Shown: piece by piece, positions 1-6,730 of the stretch | Numbering within the stretch: the first letter of the stretch is position 1 | Layout of the letters: each line of letters opens with the position of its first letter | Assembly (NCBI GenBank): GCA_002408385.1 | Contig: DHSB01000003.1 | Location: 103,468 to 117,163 of the forward strand | Source of the DNA: Myxococcales bacterium UBA5297 | Lineage (GTDB): Bacteria > Myxococcota > Myxococcia > Myxococcales > UBA5297 | Reading direction: 5' to 3' | DNA length: 13,696 nt | Translations under genes and position numbers: made by a program | The notes under the pieces: generated by a model | What the model was told of the DNA's origin: nothing | What the model saw: the letters and a program-made list of their open reading frames with translations, nothing else | The model's database searches: none

Positions 1-657
1 GCCGAAGTTCTCGCGGCGGTGGCCGGTGACGAGGACGAGGCGCTTCGACGGATCGAGCCGCAGGCCGGGGATGCCGGCGACCTCGCGCGCGCGCGGCAGC
101 GCCTGGTAGAGCGCGTCGATGACGGTGTTGCCGGTGACGAGGATCGCCTCCTCGGCACAGCCGGCGCGCAGCAGGTTGGCCCGCGCGCCCGCGGTCGGCG
201 CGAAGTGAAAGTCGGCCAGGCCGCCGGCGAGGATGCGGTTCACCTCCTCGGGGAACGGCTGGAACTTGTCACCCGAGCGCAGGCCGGCCTCGATGTGCCC
301 GACGCGGCGGCGGGCGTAGAAGGCCGCCAGCGCCACCGTGAAGGCGGTGGTCGTGTCGCCCTGGACGAGCACCACGTCGGGTGCGTGCTCGGCGAGCACC
401 GGGCGCATCGACAGCAGCACCTTGGCCGTCACGTCGTAGATGTCTTGGCCCGGCGCCATCAGGTCGAGGTCGATGTCGGGCTTCAGGTCGAAGACCTCGA
501 GCGCCTGGTCGAGCATCTGCCGGTGCTGCGCGGTGGCGCAGACGATGGTCTGGAAGTCGGCGGGGCGCTGGCGAAGCGCGCGCACCACCGGCGCCATCTT
601 GATCACCTCGGGCCGGGTGCCCATCGCCACGAGGACTCGGAGCGGTTTGTCGTTCAT
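1..657 (-). CDS. wecB: UDP-N-acetylglucosamine 2-epimerase (non-hydrolysing), N-terminal part
   Basis: Interconverts UDP-GlcNAc and UDP-ManNAc in the cytoplasm, supplying ManNAc-type sugars for surface polysaccharide. Only the first 219 residues lie in the window; E. coli WecB is about 376, so the C-terminal UDP-binding half is outside the left edge and no stop is seen. Family motifs present: GTRPEVIK (13-20), QGDTTTAF (99-106), HIEAGLR (121-127), PFPEEVNR (134-141) and TGHRRENFG at the very end. By family comparison D101, E123, E137 and H213 match known catalytic or binding residues. The ATG at 657-655 gives the canonical family N terminus. There is no Shine-Dalgarno sequence; instead TAGGGT (minus strand, 673-668) sits 10 nt upstream of ATG, so the mRNA may be leaderless. 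Divergent from the Nudix gene. Confidence 0.95.
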   Translation of the reverse strand, partial: MNDKPLRVLVAMGTRPEVIKMAPVVRALRQRPADFQTIVCATAQHRQMLDQALEVFDLKPDIDLDLMAPGQDIYDVTAKVLLSMRPVLAEHAPDVVLVQGDTTTAFTVALAAFYARRRVGHIEAGLRSGDKFQPFPEEVNRILAGGLADFHFAPTAGARANLLRAGCAEEAILVTGNTVIDALYQALPRAREVAGIPGLRLDPSKRLVLVTGHRRENFG

Positions 658-754
658 TTGACGGCGCACCCTAGCAGAAGCGAGAGGGGCGCGGACTTGA
701 TCTCGGCCGGCCGGCGAACGAGGGAGGGAGCGTCCATCTGCTCGATTCCTGGAC

Positions 755-778
755 GGGCGCATTGCCATGCGCCCCTAC
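755..778 (-). repeat. REP-like palindrome with 5' GTAG
   Basis: Perfect 8-bp stem: GGGCGCAT (755-762) pairs with ATGCGCCC (767-774) around a 4-nt loop. Read on the minus strand, the hairpin is directly preceded by GTAG (778-775). A GTAG tetranucleotide 5' of a short hairpin is the known signature of REP sequences handled by RAYT transposases. No T-run follows, so it is not an obvious terminator. Only one copy is in the window, so calling it a repeat is inference. Confidence 0.45.
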
Positions 779-925
779 CAACCTGCGCTGCGTGACAGTG
801 CGGAGCGCCGCCGTCCTGACGGCCCGCGGGAGAGGGAGAGAACGCCGCCGCCGCCCGAAGCGCAGCGTCGTGTCGCCCATTGGCAGCCCGAAGCCCCGCC
901 TTCCGGCCGACCCCAGCGCAGTATG

Positions 926-931
926 TATAAT
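926..931 (+). promoter_or_regulatory. Candidate -10 box of the Nudix gene
   Basis: A perfect TATAAT stands out in very GC-rich DNA, 24 nt before the ATG at 956. A good -35 is not visible; TTCCGG at 901-906 is 19 nt upstream and poor. The transcript would start near 938, leaving a leader of about 18 nt that just includes AGGAGG. Confidence 0.5.
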
Positions 932-955
932 GGTCAACCTTTCCAGGAGGCAGGT

Positions 956-1348
956 ATGCGGCGGAAGATCACGGTGGTCGGCGCGATGATCGAGCGCAAC
1001 GGCAAGTACCTCATCACCCAGCGCATGCCGACCGCCACCCTGCCGCTGCTCTGGGAGTTCCCCGGGGGCCGGGTCGAGCCGGGCGAGACCGATTCCCAGG
1101 CGCTCGCCCGCGAGCTCAAGGAGGAGATGGACATCAGGGTCGAGGTCGGCGAGCAGGCGATGCACGTGCAGCACGCCTACCCGGACTACGACATCGACTT
1201 TCGCGTCTATCGCTGCCGGCTGCTCGGCGGGGAGATCCGGCACATCAAGATCCACGAGCATCGCTGGGTCGCCGCCGAGGATCTCGACGACTACGAGTTC
1301 CCCTCGGCCGATCAGAAGACGCTCGAACAGCTCCTCGAGCTGCAGTAG
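956..1348 (+). CDS. Nudix hydrolase, MutT-like (deoxy)nucleoside triphosphate pyrophosphohydrolase
   Basis: Predicted to hydrolyse an NTP/dNTP to NMP plus pyrophosphate, probably cleaning the nucleotide pool of oxidised or non-canonical forms. It has 130 residues (E. coli MutT has 129). WEFPGG (33-38) leads into the Nudix box G38-x5-E44-x7-R52-E53-L54-K55-E56-E57, with the metal-binding Glu residues intact. One deviation: the usual Gly of the box end is D59. Asp119 (FPSAD, 115-119) falls where E. coli MutT has Asn119 in the base pocket, so substrate preference may be closer to NudG/MTH1-like enzymes; this is inference. ATG 956 is chosen because AGGAGG (945-950) lies 5 nt upstream and the N terminus fits the family; a longer in-frame reading from 767 has no such support. 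Converges on the next gene with only 6 bp between stops. Confidence 0.92.
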   Translation: MRRKITVVGAMIERNGKYLITQRMPTATLPLLWEFPGGRVEPGETDSQALARELKEEMDIRVEVGEQAMHVQHAYPDYDIDFRVYRCRLLGGEIRHIKIHEHRWVAAEDLDDYEFPSADQKTLEQLLELQ

Positions 1349-1354
1349 CCGCGC

Positions 1355-2182
1355 TTACTCGCCGGTTTCTTCTCCGGCGACTGCCGCCGGCTCTGGCTCG
1401 GGCTCGAGGCTCTGAAGAAAGAGCAGCTCGGCCTCCATCGGCGAGGCGACCTCTCCGTCCGACATCCACAGCTCGACGCGCCGGCCGGCCGGCAGCTCGC
1501 GCTCGAGCACCAGCCGATGGTCGCGGCGCTGTTTGGGGTCGAGCACGTCGACCAGCGTGAGGCGCCCGCGCTCTCCGCGCTCGAGCAGCACGACGCGCGG
1601 CTCGCCTTGCTTCGGGACGAGGACGACGGCCGAGTGCTCGAGCTCGTCGACCGGGCAGACGAGCCCGACGTAGGTGCCGGCCGAGGTGCCGCGCGCGCTC
1701 TGTGCGGTCTTCTTCAGGCAGGCCTGCGCAAGCTCGGGAGGCAGCGCATGTCTGGCGCGCTCGGGCGCCTCTCGGGCTACCGGCTTGCGCGGCGAAGACT
1801 CGTAGCGTTCGGTGCTCGCCCAGAGCACGTCGCTGCGGGCGACCAGCGGCACGGGCGCGTCGAACCTCGCCTGCGCGGCGACTGCGCAGGGGCCGAAGGG
1901 GTCGGCCGCCGAATCGAGCGCCTCGATGCGCCCCTGCGCGACCCGCCGCGGGCCGAGGTAGAGCCAGACCGGTCGGGCGAGGAGCGATTCTCGCGCCGCT
2001 TCGAGCTCCTTCAGCTCGTAGCCGACCGGATTGAAGCAAAGGGCGGTCAGGCGCGGGTCCGCCTCGCGCAGCGTCAGCTCGGCGCCGTAGACCCCGGTGC
2101 GGCGCGCCAGCGCCACCTCGACGTAGGGCGGCGCCGCGCCGGCGAGGGCGGCAAGGAGTGGCAGCGCAGTGATGACGAGCAT
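1355..2182 (-). CDS. Secreted or periplasmic protein of unknown function
   Basis: I do not recognise this 275-residue protein. ATG 2182 is chosen because the product then begins with a likely Sec signal peptide (LVITALPLLAALAGA, cleavage near residue 16-18); a reading starting further upstream would bury it. GGGAG (minus strand, 2198-2194) lies 10 nt before the start, a rather long spacing. The mature part has four cysteines (C49, C99, C155, C176), which could form disulphides, no transmembrane helix, and an acidic Pro/Glu C terminus (residues 259-275). Late β-rich stretches such as VELWMSDGEV are seen, but no known motif. Codon pattern is like the neighbours, which supports a real gene. Divergent from the amidase and convergent with the Nudix gene. 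Confidence 0.75.
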   Translation of the reverse strand: MLVITALPLLAALAGAAPPYVEVALARRTGVYGAELTLREADPRLTALCFNPVGYELKELEAARESLLARPVWLYLGPRRVAQGRIEALDSAADPFGPCAVAAQARFDAPVPLVARSDVLWASTERYESSPRKPVAREAPERARHALPPELAQACLKKTAQSARGTSAGTYVGLVCPVDELEHSAVVLVPKQGEPRVVLLERGERGRLTLVDVLDPKQRRDHRLVLERELPAGRRVELWMSDGEVASPMEAELLFLQSLEPEPEPAAVAGEETGE

Positions 2183-2356
2183 TTCGGTTGGTCTCCCGCG
2201 GGCGGCTGGTCGAGCGCCGGCGCGTGCTTGCCCAGAGTCCACAAAGCAACCCTGAGGCCAACCTTTAGCCCAGGACGGCCCTGGCCGCCTACCCCGGAAT
2301 GCGCGGCCGGCCGGACGCACCGCCGTGTCCCGATGGAGGCGCGCAAACACCTGAAA

Positions 2357-2376
2357 ACAGGCCTGTAGCGATCGCT
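2357..2376. promoter_or_regulatory. Two abutting 10-bp palindromes
   Basis: ACAGGCCTGT (2357-2366) and AGCGATCGCT (2367-2376) are each perfect 10-bp palindromes and touch each other. They lie in the divergent spacer, 75 bp before the amidase start and 174 bp from the start of the minus-strand gene. They may be protein binding sites; no protein is identified. Confidence 0.3.
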
Positions 2377-2401
2377 CCAAGTAGGCGTTTCGGCTGAAAT
2401 T

Positions 2402-2432
2402 TTGCGGGCCCGGGTGTCGCATGTTTACATGC
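2402..2432 (+). promoter_or_regulatory. Possible amidase promoter with overlapping operator-like palindrome
   Basis: GCATGTTTACATGC (2419-2432) is a perfect inverted repeat with 6-bp arms about a TT centre, and is AT-rich against its surroundings. A weak promoter can be drawn across it: TTGCGG (2402-2407), 17 nt, TTACAT (2425-2430). If real, a protein bound to the palindrome would cover the -10. The promoter boxes are poor; the palindrome itself is clear. Confidence 0.35.
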
Positions 2433-2451
2433 CCAGCGGGGAGCCGAGCCC

Positions 2452-3960
2452 ATGCTGAGATCGCTTGTAATGCTGGCCGCCGTGGCCGCCCTCGCCTTTC
2501 CGACCGACCTCGCCGCCGCTGCGAAAGCCTCGAGCGCCGACGAGGCCTTCTTCGCGGCCAAGGACGCATATCTGTCGCTCAAGGAGGACCCGAAGCGGCG
2601 CAAGTACCGCGACCAGTGGATGAAGGTCGCGAAGAGGTTCGAGAGCGTCGCCGAGAAGCACGCGGGCAGCCCGCGCGCCGCCGACGCGCTCTACAACGTC
2701 GCCAAGCTCTACTCGGACCTCTATCGGGTCTCGCTCGCGCGCCGGGATTTGGCCGCTTCGATCGAGGCCTGGGCGCGCCTCTACACGGTCTACCCGAAGT
2801 CGAACCTCGCCGACGACGCGCACCTCGAGCGCGCCCGCATCTTCCGGGACCGCAAGGGCAACATCGCCACCGCGCGGGCCGAGCTCGAGGCGGCGATCGC
2901 CCTCAACGGCGACCTGAAGGCCGAGGCGCGCCGCGAGCTCAAGGCGCTCGGGCCGGTCACCCGCGAGGAGCGCGCGCAAGCGGTCGAGATTCCGGGGCGC
3001 TCCAAGCCCAAGGTCGCCAAGGCCCCCGCGAAGAGGCCGCAGCCCAAGGGAGCGAAGGCCCAAGAGGACGAGGGCAGCCGCCGCGCGCGGCTGTTCGAGA
3101 GCATCGCGCTCGTCGCGAGCGGCGACGAGGAAACGGTCGACGGGGCAGAGGAAGAGCCGACCGCCGAGGACGAGGCGTCCGCCGACGGCCAGCTCGACAG
3201 GGCCCGGCTGGCCAAGCTCGAGGAGGTGGCGCACGCCTCGGTGCCGCTGTCGGTGCAGGTCGGGCTGAAGGTGAAGCGGGTGATCATCGACGCGGGCCAC
3301 GGCGGCCACGACACCGGCGCCATCGGCCCCAAGGGGACGCGCGAGAAGGACGTCGTGCTCGCCATCGCGCTGAAGCTGCGCGACAAGCTGCAGGCCGAGG
3401 GCTTCGAGGCGCTGATGACCCGCGAGACCGACAAGTTCGTCGCCCTCGAGGACCGGGCCCGCTTCGCCAACCGCAAGAAGGGCGACCTCTTCGTCAGCAT
3501 CCACTGCAACGCGAACAAGAGCCGCAAGCTGCGCGGGACCGAGACCTACACGCTCAACGTCTCCTCCGACCGCTATGCCATCCGGCTCGCGGCCCGCGAG
3601 AACGCCTCGAGCGAGCGCTCGCTGTCGGACCTGCAGTTCATCCTCGCCGACCTGGCCACCAAGGCGAACACCGAGGACTCGACCCGGCTCGCCAAGGCGA
3701 TCAACGCCCGGGTCGTCGAGGCGATGGGCGACGGCAGGCGCAAGGGGCGCGACCTCGGCGTCAAGCAGGCGCTCTTCTACGTGCTGCTCGGCGTGCGCAT
3801 GCCGTCGGTGCTGGTGGAGACGGCGTTCTTGTCGCACCCGCGGGAAGAGCAGGAGCTCAAGGAGCCGGCGCGCCAGCAGGCGATCGCCGACGGCATCGCC
3901 TCGGGCATCGTGCGCTTCGTCGCCGAGCGCGACGCGCTCGCCAGCGCGATCGTCGACTGA
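2452..3960 (+). CDS. N-acetylmuramoyl-L-alanine amidase (Amidase_3) with N-terminal TPR-like region
   Basis: Exported zinc amidase that cuts the bond between N-acetylmuramic acid and L-alanine in peptidoglycan, as AmiA/B/C do at septation. The product has 502 residues: signal peptide (1-24); helical TPR-like region (about 28-170, with motifs such as AADALYNVAKLYSDL); a linker that is basic at 181-210 and acidic at 224-246; then the catalytic domain (about 275-492). Zinc ligands by family: H283 in DAGHGG, E298 in TREKD, H351 in SIHCNAN; catalytic Glu E456 in LVETAFLSH. All are intact. ATG 2452 is set by the signal peptide; a GGGGAG stretch (2438-2443) is 8 nt upstream. No catalytic-site blocking helix was checked structurally. 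Followed by the lipoprotein gene after 86 bp, which seems to have its own promoter. Confidence 0.93.
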   Translation: MLRSLVMLAAVAALAFPTDLAAAAKASSADEAFFAAKDAYLSLKEDPKRRKYRDQWMKVAKRFESVAEKHAGSPRAADALYNVAKLYSDLYRVSLARRDLAASIEAWARLYTVYPKSNLADDAHLERARIFRDRKGNIATARAELEAAIALNGDLKAEARRELKALGPVTREERAQAVEIPGRSKPKVAKAPAKRPQPKGAKAQEDEGSRRARLFESIALVASGDEETVDGAEEEPTAEDEASADGQLDRARLAKLEEVAHASVPLSVQVGLKVKRVIIDAGHGGHDTGAIGPKGTREKDVVLAIALKLRDKLQAEGFEALMTRETDKFVALEDRARFANRKKGDLFVSIHCNANKSRKLRGTETYTLNVSSDRYAIRLAARENASSERSLSDLQFILADLATKANTEDSTRLAKAINARVVEAMGDGRRKGRDLGVKQALFYVLLGVRMPSVLVETAFLSHPREEQELKEPARQQAIADGIASGIVRFVAERDALASAIVD

Positions 3961-3985
3961 AAGCGGCGCCGAAAAGCCCCTCGCG

Positions 3986-4015
3986 TTGACCTCGCTCCGG
4001 CCGGCATTCGACAAT
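3986..4015 (+). promoter_or_regulatory. Sigma-70-type promoter candidate of the lipoprotein gene
   Basis: TTGACC (3986-3991), 18-nt spacer, GACAAT (4010-4015): 5/6 and 4/6 matches to the consensus boxes. The start would fall near 4022, 25 nt before the ATG at 4047, leaving room for the ribosome binding site at 4037-4043. Confidence 0.55.
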
Positions 4016-4046
4016 CCGCTCTATCCACTCTTCACCGGGGGAGCAG

Positions 4047-6245
4047 ATGAAGCGCGCGACCGATCGGATCTGCCGGCGGGCTCTCGCCAGCCTCCTGCCC
4101 ATCCTGGGCGCTCTCGCGGCCTGCCCGAACGGCGCGCCGCAGCTCGTGCTCGTCGCGCATCCCGAACACGTCGCCGCCGACGGGAGCACGTTTTCTGTGG
4201 CGGCCGTTGCGATGAACGAGGACGGAAGCCCGGGTAACGGCACCGTGCGGTTCGAGGCCGACTTCGGGCGGTTCGACTTCTCGGAGGCCAGCGCCTTGGT
4301 CGAGCTCGCCAATGGAAGGGCGACGGTCGACTTTGGCTGCGACGCGCGAGAGGACCCGCGATGCGTCGGCCCGCGACCGATCCGCGCGAGCTGGAACGGG
4401 GCCTCGGCAACGCTGCAGGTCGTCTTCGTCGAAGCGCATGCTCCGATTCCCGATGCTGGTCTCGAAGAGCCCGATGCCGGCCTAGAAGACGCCGGAGCGG
4501 ATGGGGACGCCGGGTTCGATGGAGGGACAGTCGGCGAGCCAAGCCTGCTGGTCGAAACCGCTCGCAGCGCCATCTACCTGGGCATCGCCGACTCGACGAC
4601 GATCTCGTCCCTGCTACTCGGCGCGGACGGCGCGCCGATGGCGGGCCAGCCGCTCAGGATGACGACCACGCTCGGGCGGCTGGCCGCGCAGGCCGGAGGG
4701 GCCGGTTCCCGCGAGCTCGAGGCGACGACGGACGAGCGGGGTCGGGCCGAGGCGGTGCTGGTCGAGGACGGAAGCGAAGGGAGCGCGCGGATTACCGTCG
4801 AGGCGCTGGCCGGGTTGACCGCCTCGGCGGAAGTGGAGATCGCCGCGCTCGGCGAGCTCAGCTACGTGGAGACGCTCTGCGCGGGCGAGCCGTGCGACAT
4901 CCTCGGCGTCCGCGGCTCGGGATGGAACGAGCGGGCCGAGGCCGTCTTCCGGCTCGTCGATTCGCGAGGGCGTCCGGCCGCCGGCGTCGTGGTCGGTTTC
5001 CGGATTCCTGACTCGCCTCGCGGGCTGACGACGGCGCCCTCGGCGCCGACGGATTCGGAAGGTGAAGCCTCGGCCGCGTTGGTCGCGGGAGACGGCACCG
5101 GCGCCTTCCGAGTCGCCGCGACGTTGGCTCCGGCCCAATCGCCGACCTACAGCGACACGCTCGCGGTCACGCTGGTTCGTCCTGCCTCGCAAGGGATGTG
5201 GTTCGGCTGCCGCCCGCTCAACCTGCCCGTGCTCGAATGGGGTTCTCCAGCGCAGCAGGTCGAGTGCACGGTCAAGGTGCTCGACCGGTTGAACAACCTC
5301 GTCCCTCACGGGCCACGCGTCTGCTTCGCCGACGAGGTCGGGATTGCGCACGCCTGCGTCGAGGTCGATCCCTACCGGTTCGGTGGGGACAACTCGAAGC
5401 AGGGGAGCGCCACGTTCACCTTCGAGTTGGCGGGCTTCTCTTCGCTTTCCAACGACGTCGAGCCGCTCGGCCCGGATCCCACGCAGTTGCCTCTGGCGCG
5501 CAGCGCGGAGCCTTTCGTCGCCGAGGGGAGCCGGGTGCGCAACCCGCGCGACGGCCTGGCGACCCTCATCGCCTGGGTGGAGGGCGGGGAGGAGTACTTC
5601 CAGGACGCGAACGGCAACGGAGCCTACGACTCGGGCGAGCTCTTCGTGGACCAGTCCGAGCCGTTCGTGGACAACGACGACGACGGCACGCGTGGAGCTT
5701 TCGAGTGGTTCGTCGACAGCGACTCGGACGGCGAGTGGGACGGGCCCAACGGCCTCTGGGATGGAGACGCCACCGTATGGGCAGAGACGCGCATCCTGCT
5801 CACCGGCGATCCCATGCTCGCGACCTCGCGGCTCGAGCCCGCGGACTTCGGCAGCGTCACCAAGGGCGCCTCGAGGACCCTTCAGGCCCATCTCACCGAC
5901 CGGAACCTCAACCGGCCTGCCGCCGAAGGGCTGGCGCTCTCGGCGACGCACACGGCGACCAAGGGCGCGATCGATTTTCGACACCCGTCGATCTTGGACG
6001 CCTACGGCTTCGGGCTCGAGCGCCTCCTCGTCGACGCCGCGACGGGCAGCGCCTGTTCGCCGAGCTCCGAGCGCTGCGTCTGGCGGACGCTCTTCTACGA
6101 TTGGAGCGAGGGCGTGATCGGCTCGCTTCGGATAGACGGTGCTCCCGAAACCGACACCTCGCCTCCGCAGCAGGATTTGGTCACCCTCCGCGCCGCCCGC
6201 GGCAGTCAGGTGCTCCTCCTGCAGGCGACAGGCGTCATCGAGTAG
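4047..6245 (+). CDS. Ig-like-domain lipoprotein with Asp-rich, EF-hand-like segment
   Basis: A 732-residue lipoprotein of unknown role. ATG 4047 follows GGGGGAG (4037-4043). A signal peptide ends in the lipobox LAAC with C26 as the likely lipidated residue, so it should sit on a membrane, probably the outer one. Layout: invasin/Big_1-like β region (about 31-130); spacer rich in Pro-Asp-Ala-Gly (134-162), typical of myxobacterial lipoproteins; second Ig-like region (164-266, with the TTDERGRAEAVL turn); third (297-377, TDSEGEASAAL); a Cys-containing part (388-437); an Asp-rich segment (519-573) with loops such as DANGNGAYDSGE and DSDSDGEWDG that look like Ca2+-binding loops; and a last β region (590-732). 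It uses more GAA, GGA and other non-GC-ending codons than the amidase. Adhesion or surface structure is possible; this is inference. Confidence 0.85.
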   Translation: MKRATDRICRRALASLLPILGALAACPNGAPQLVLVAHPEHVAADGSTFSVAAVAMNEDGSPGNGTVRFEADFGRFDFSEASALVELANGRATVDFGCDAREDPRCVGPRPIRASWNGASATLQVVFVEAHAPIPDAGLEEPDAGLEDAGADGDAGFDGGTVGEPSLLVETARSAIYLGIADSTTISSLLLGADGAPMAGQPLRMTTTLGRLAAQAGGAGSRELEATTDERGRAEAVLVEDGSEGSARITVEALAGLTASAEVEIAALGELSYVETLCAGEPCDILGVRGSGWNERAEAVFRLVDSRGRPAAGVVVGFRIPDSPRGLTTAPSAPTDSEGEASAALVAGDGTGAFRVAATLAPAQSPTYSDTLAVTLVRPASQGMWFGCRPLNLPVLEWGSPAQQVECTVKVLDRLNNLVPHGPRVCFADEVGIAHACVEVDPYRFGGDNSKQGSATFTFELAGFSSLSNDVEPLGPDPTQLPLARSAEPFVAEGSRVRNPRDGLATLIAWVEGGEEYFQDANGNGAYDSGELFVDQSEPFVDNDDDGTRGAFEWFVDSDSDGEWDGPNGLWDGDATVWAETRILLTGDPMLATSRLEPADFGSVTKGASRTLQAHLTDRNLNRPAAEGLALSATHTATKGAIDFRHPSILDAYGFGLERLLVDAATGSACSPSSERCVWRTLFYDWSEGVIGSLRIDGAPETDTSPPQQDLVTLRAARGSQVLLLQATGVIE

Positions 6246-6447
6246 AAGGCGAGCGGGCTCGGCGCTCATCGCCCTTTCGACGGGTTGTCGGAGGGCCGAT
6301 CGGCCGCCAGGGGGCCGCGAGTGGCCCGTGGAGCCGGGCGAGGCTCGCAAGCCCTACGAAAGCAAGCCTGAGCCCCTCGATGCGCCCTGAGGCCGATTCC
6401 GGCCCCCTGGCGCGATTTGCACGCTCGGGAACACGGGCGAGGAACCG

Positions 6448-6541
6448 GGCGCCTGCTCGCCGGTACCTGATCCGAGCCTCCGGCGGCTGGGGTGCATTCC
6501 TGCCCGCACCGCCGGGGGGGAGCGTCCCCGGGGCAGGCGCC
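6448..6541. repeat. Nested inverted repeat, possible structured RNA or cruciform
   Basis: Outer arms GGCGCCTGC (6448-6456) and GCAGGCGCC (6533-6541) are perfect complements. Inside, CCGGCGG (near 6479) can pair with CCGCCGG (near 6509), extended by TGC/GCA across a bulge. No T-run follows, so a classical terminator is unlikely. GC-rich DNA gives such pairing often, so confidence is low. Confidence 0.3.
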
Positions 6542-6630
6542 GGGCCGCTCGCGCGCCCCTCGTGCCTCGCAAGCCCGAGAGCGAGACGGTGAGGGGGCAG
6601 CGTGCCCAAGCCGCTGGAAGGACGGGCTGC

Positions 6631-6657
6631 CTTGCATTGGCACGGTGCGTGAGCAAG
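6631..6657. promoter_or_regulatory. Interrupted palindrome, operator candidate upstream of rimK
   Basis: CTTGC, N4, GCACGGTGC, N4, GCAAG: two nested pairs of arms exactly symmetric about base 6644. It lies 73 bp before the GTG of the RimK-like gene. It looks like a two-fold symmetric site for a dimeric or tetrameric regulator. No regulator gene adjoins it. Confidence 0.35.
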
Positions 6658-6716
6658 TTTCGATCTGAAAAAACGCTTCACTCGCGGGAACTTGGACCAG
6701 GAGATGGGGCATCGGT

Positions 6717-6723
6717 GAGGTGG
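6717..6723 (+). promoter_or_regulatory. Ribosome binding site that fixes the rimK-like start
   Basis: GAGGTGG lies 7 nt before GTG 6731. The frame is closed by TGA at 6716-6718, so no earlier start is possible, and GGGAG (6725-6729) is too close to serve. Confidence 0.7.
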
Positions 6724-6730
6724 CGGGAGC

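Larger units (their letters stand above)
658..955. other. Divergent intergenic region between wecB and the Nudix gene
   Basis: This 298-bp gap has open frames in several directions, but none shows a recognisable motif or good start. It holds a REP-like hairpin (755-778), a TATAAT box (926-931) and the Nudix ribosome binding site (945-950). I see no RNA gene. Confidence 0.6.
6246..6730. other. Gene-free, palindrome-rich region upstream of the rimK-KGG cluster
   Basis: I find no convincing gene in these 485 bp; overlapping open frames on both strands are Arg/Pro/Gly/Ser-rich and lack motifs. It holds a 12-bp palindrome GGCCGATCGGCC (6294-6305), two copies of CTCGCAAGCCC (6344-6354 and 6566-6576), a nested inverted repeat (6448-6541), an interrupted palindrome (6631-6657) and the rimK ribosome binding site (6717-6723). 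It is long for an intergenic gap here and may hold regulatory sites or an RNA. Confidence 0.6.

Noticed and set aside
671..1261. Minus-strand frame over the Nudix gene and upstream gap
   Set aside because: It covers the whole Nudix box in antisense and has no recognisable product.
2425..4014. 529-residue minus-strand frame opposite the amidase
   Set aside because: Shadow of high-GC coding DNA; Leu/Arg/Val/Asp-rich with no motif, while the plus strand has a full amidase.
4614..6350. 578-residue minus-strand frame opposite the lipoprotein
   Set aside because: Arg-rich shadow without motifs; the plus frame has a lipobox, domains and a ribosome binding site.
6638..6654. Sigma-54-like TGGCACG with a downstream GC upstream of rimK
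   Set aside because: The GC falls 2 nt too far from the GG element; sigma-54 spacing is strict, and TTGCA is not matched.
6687..6716. GGAACTT, a classic ECF/sigma-E -35, upstream of rimK
   Set aside because: The only -10-like sequence is weak and at about 18 nt, and the implied transcript start would fall at or after the ribosome binding site.
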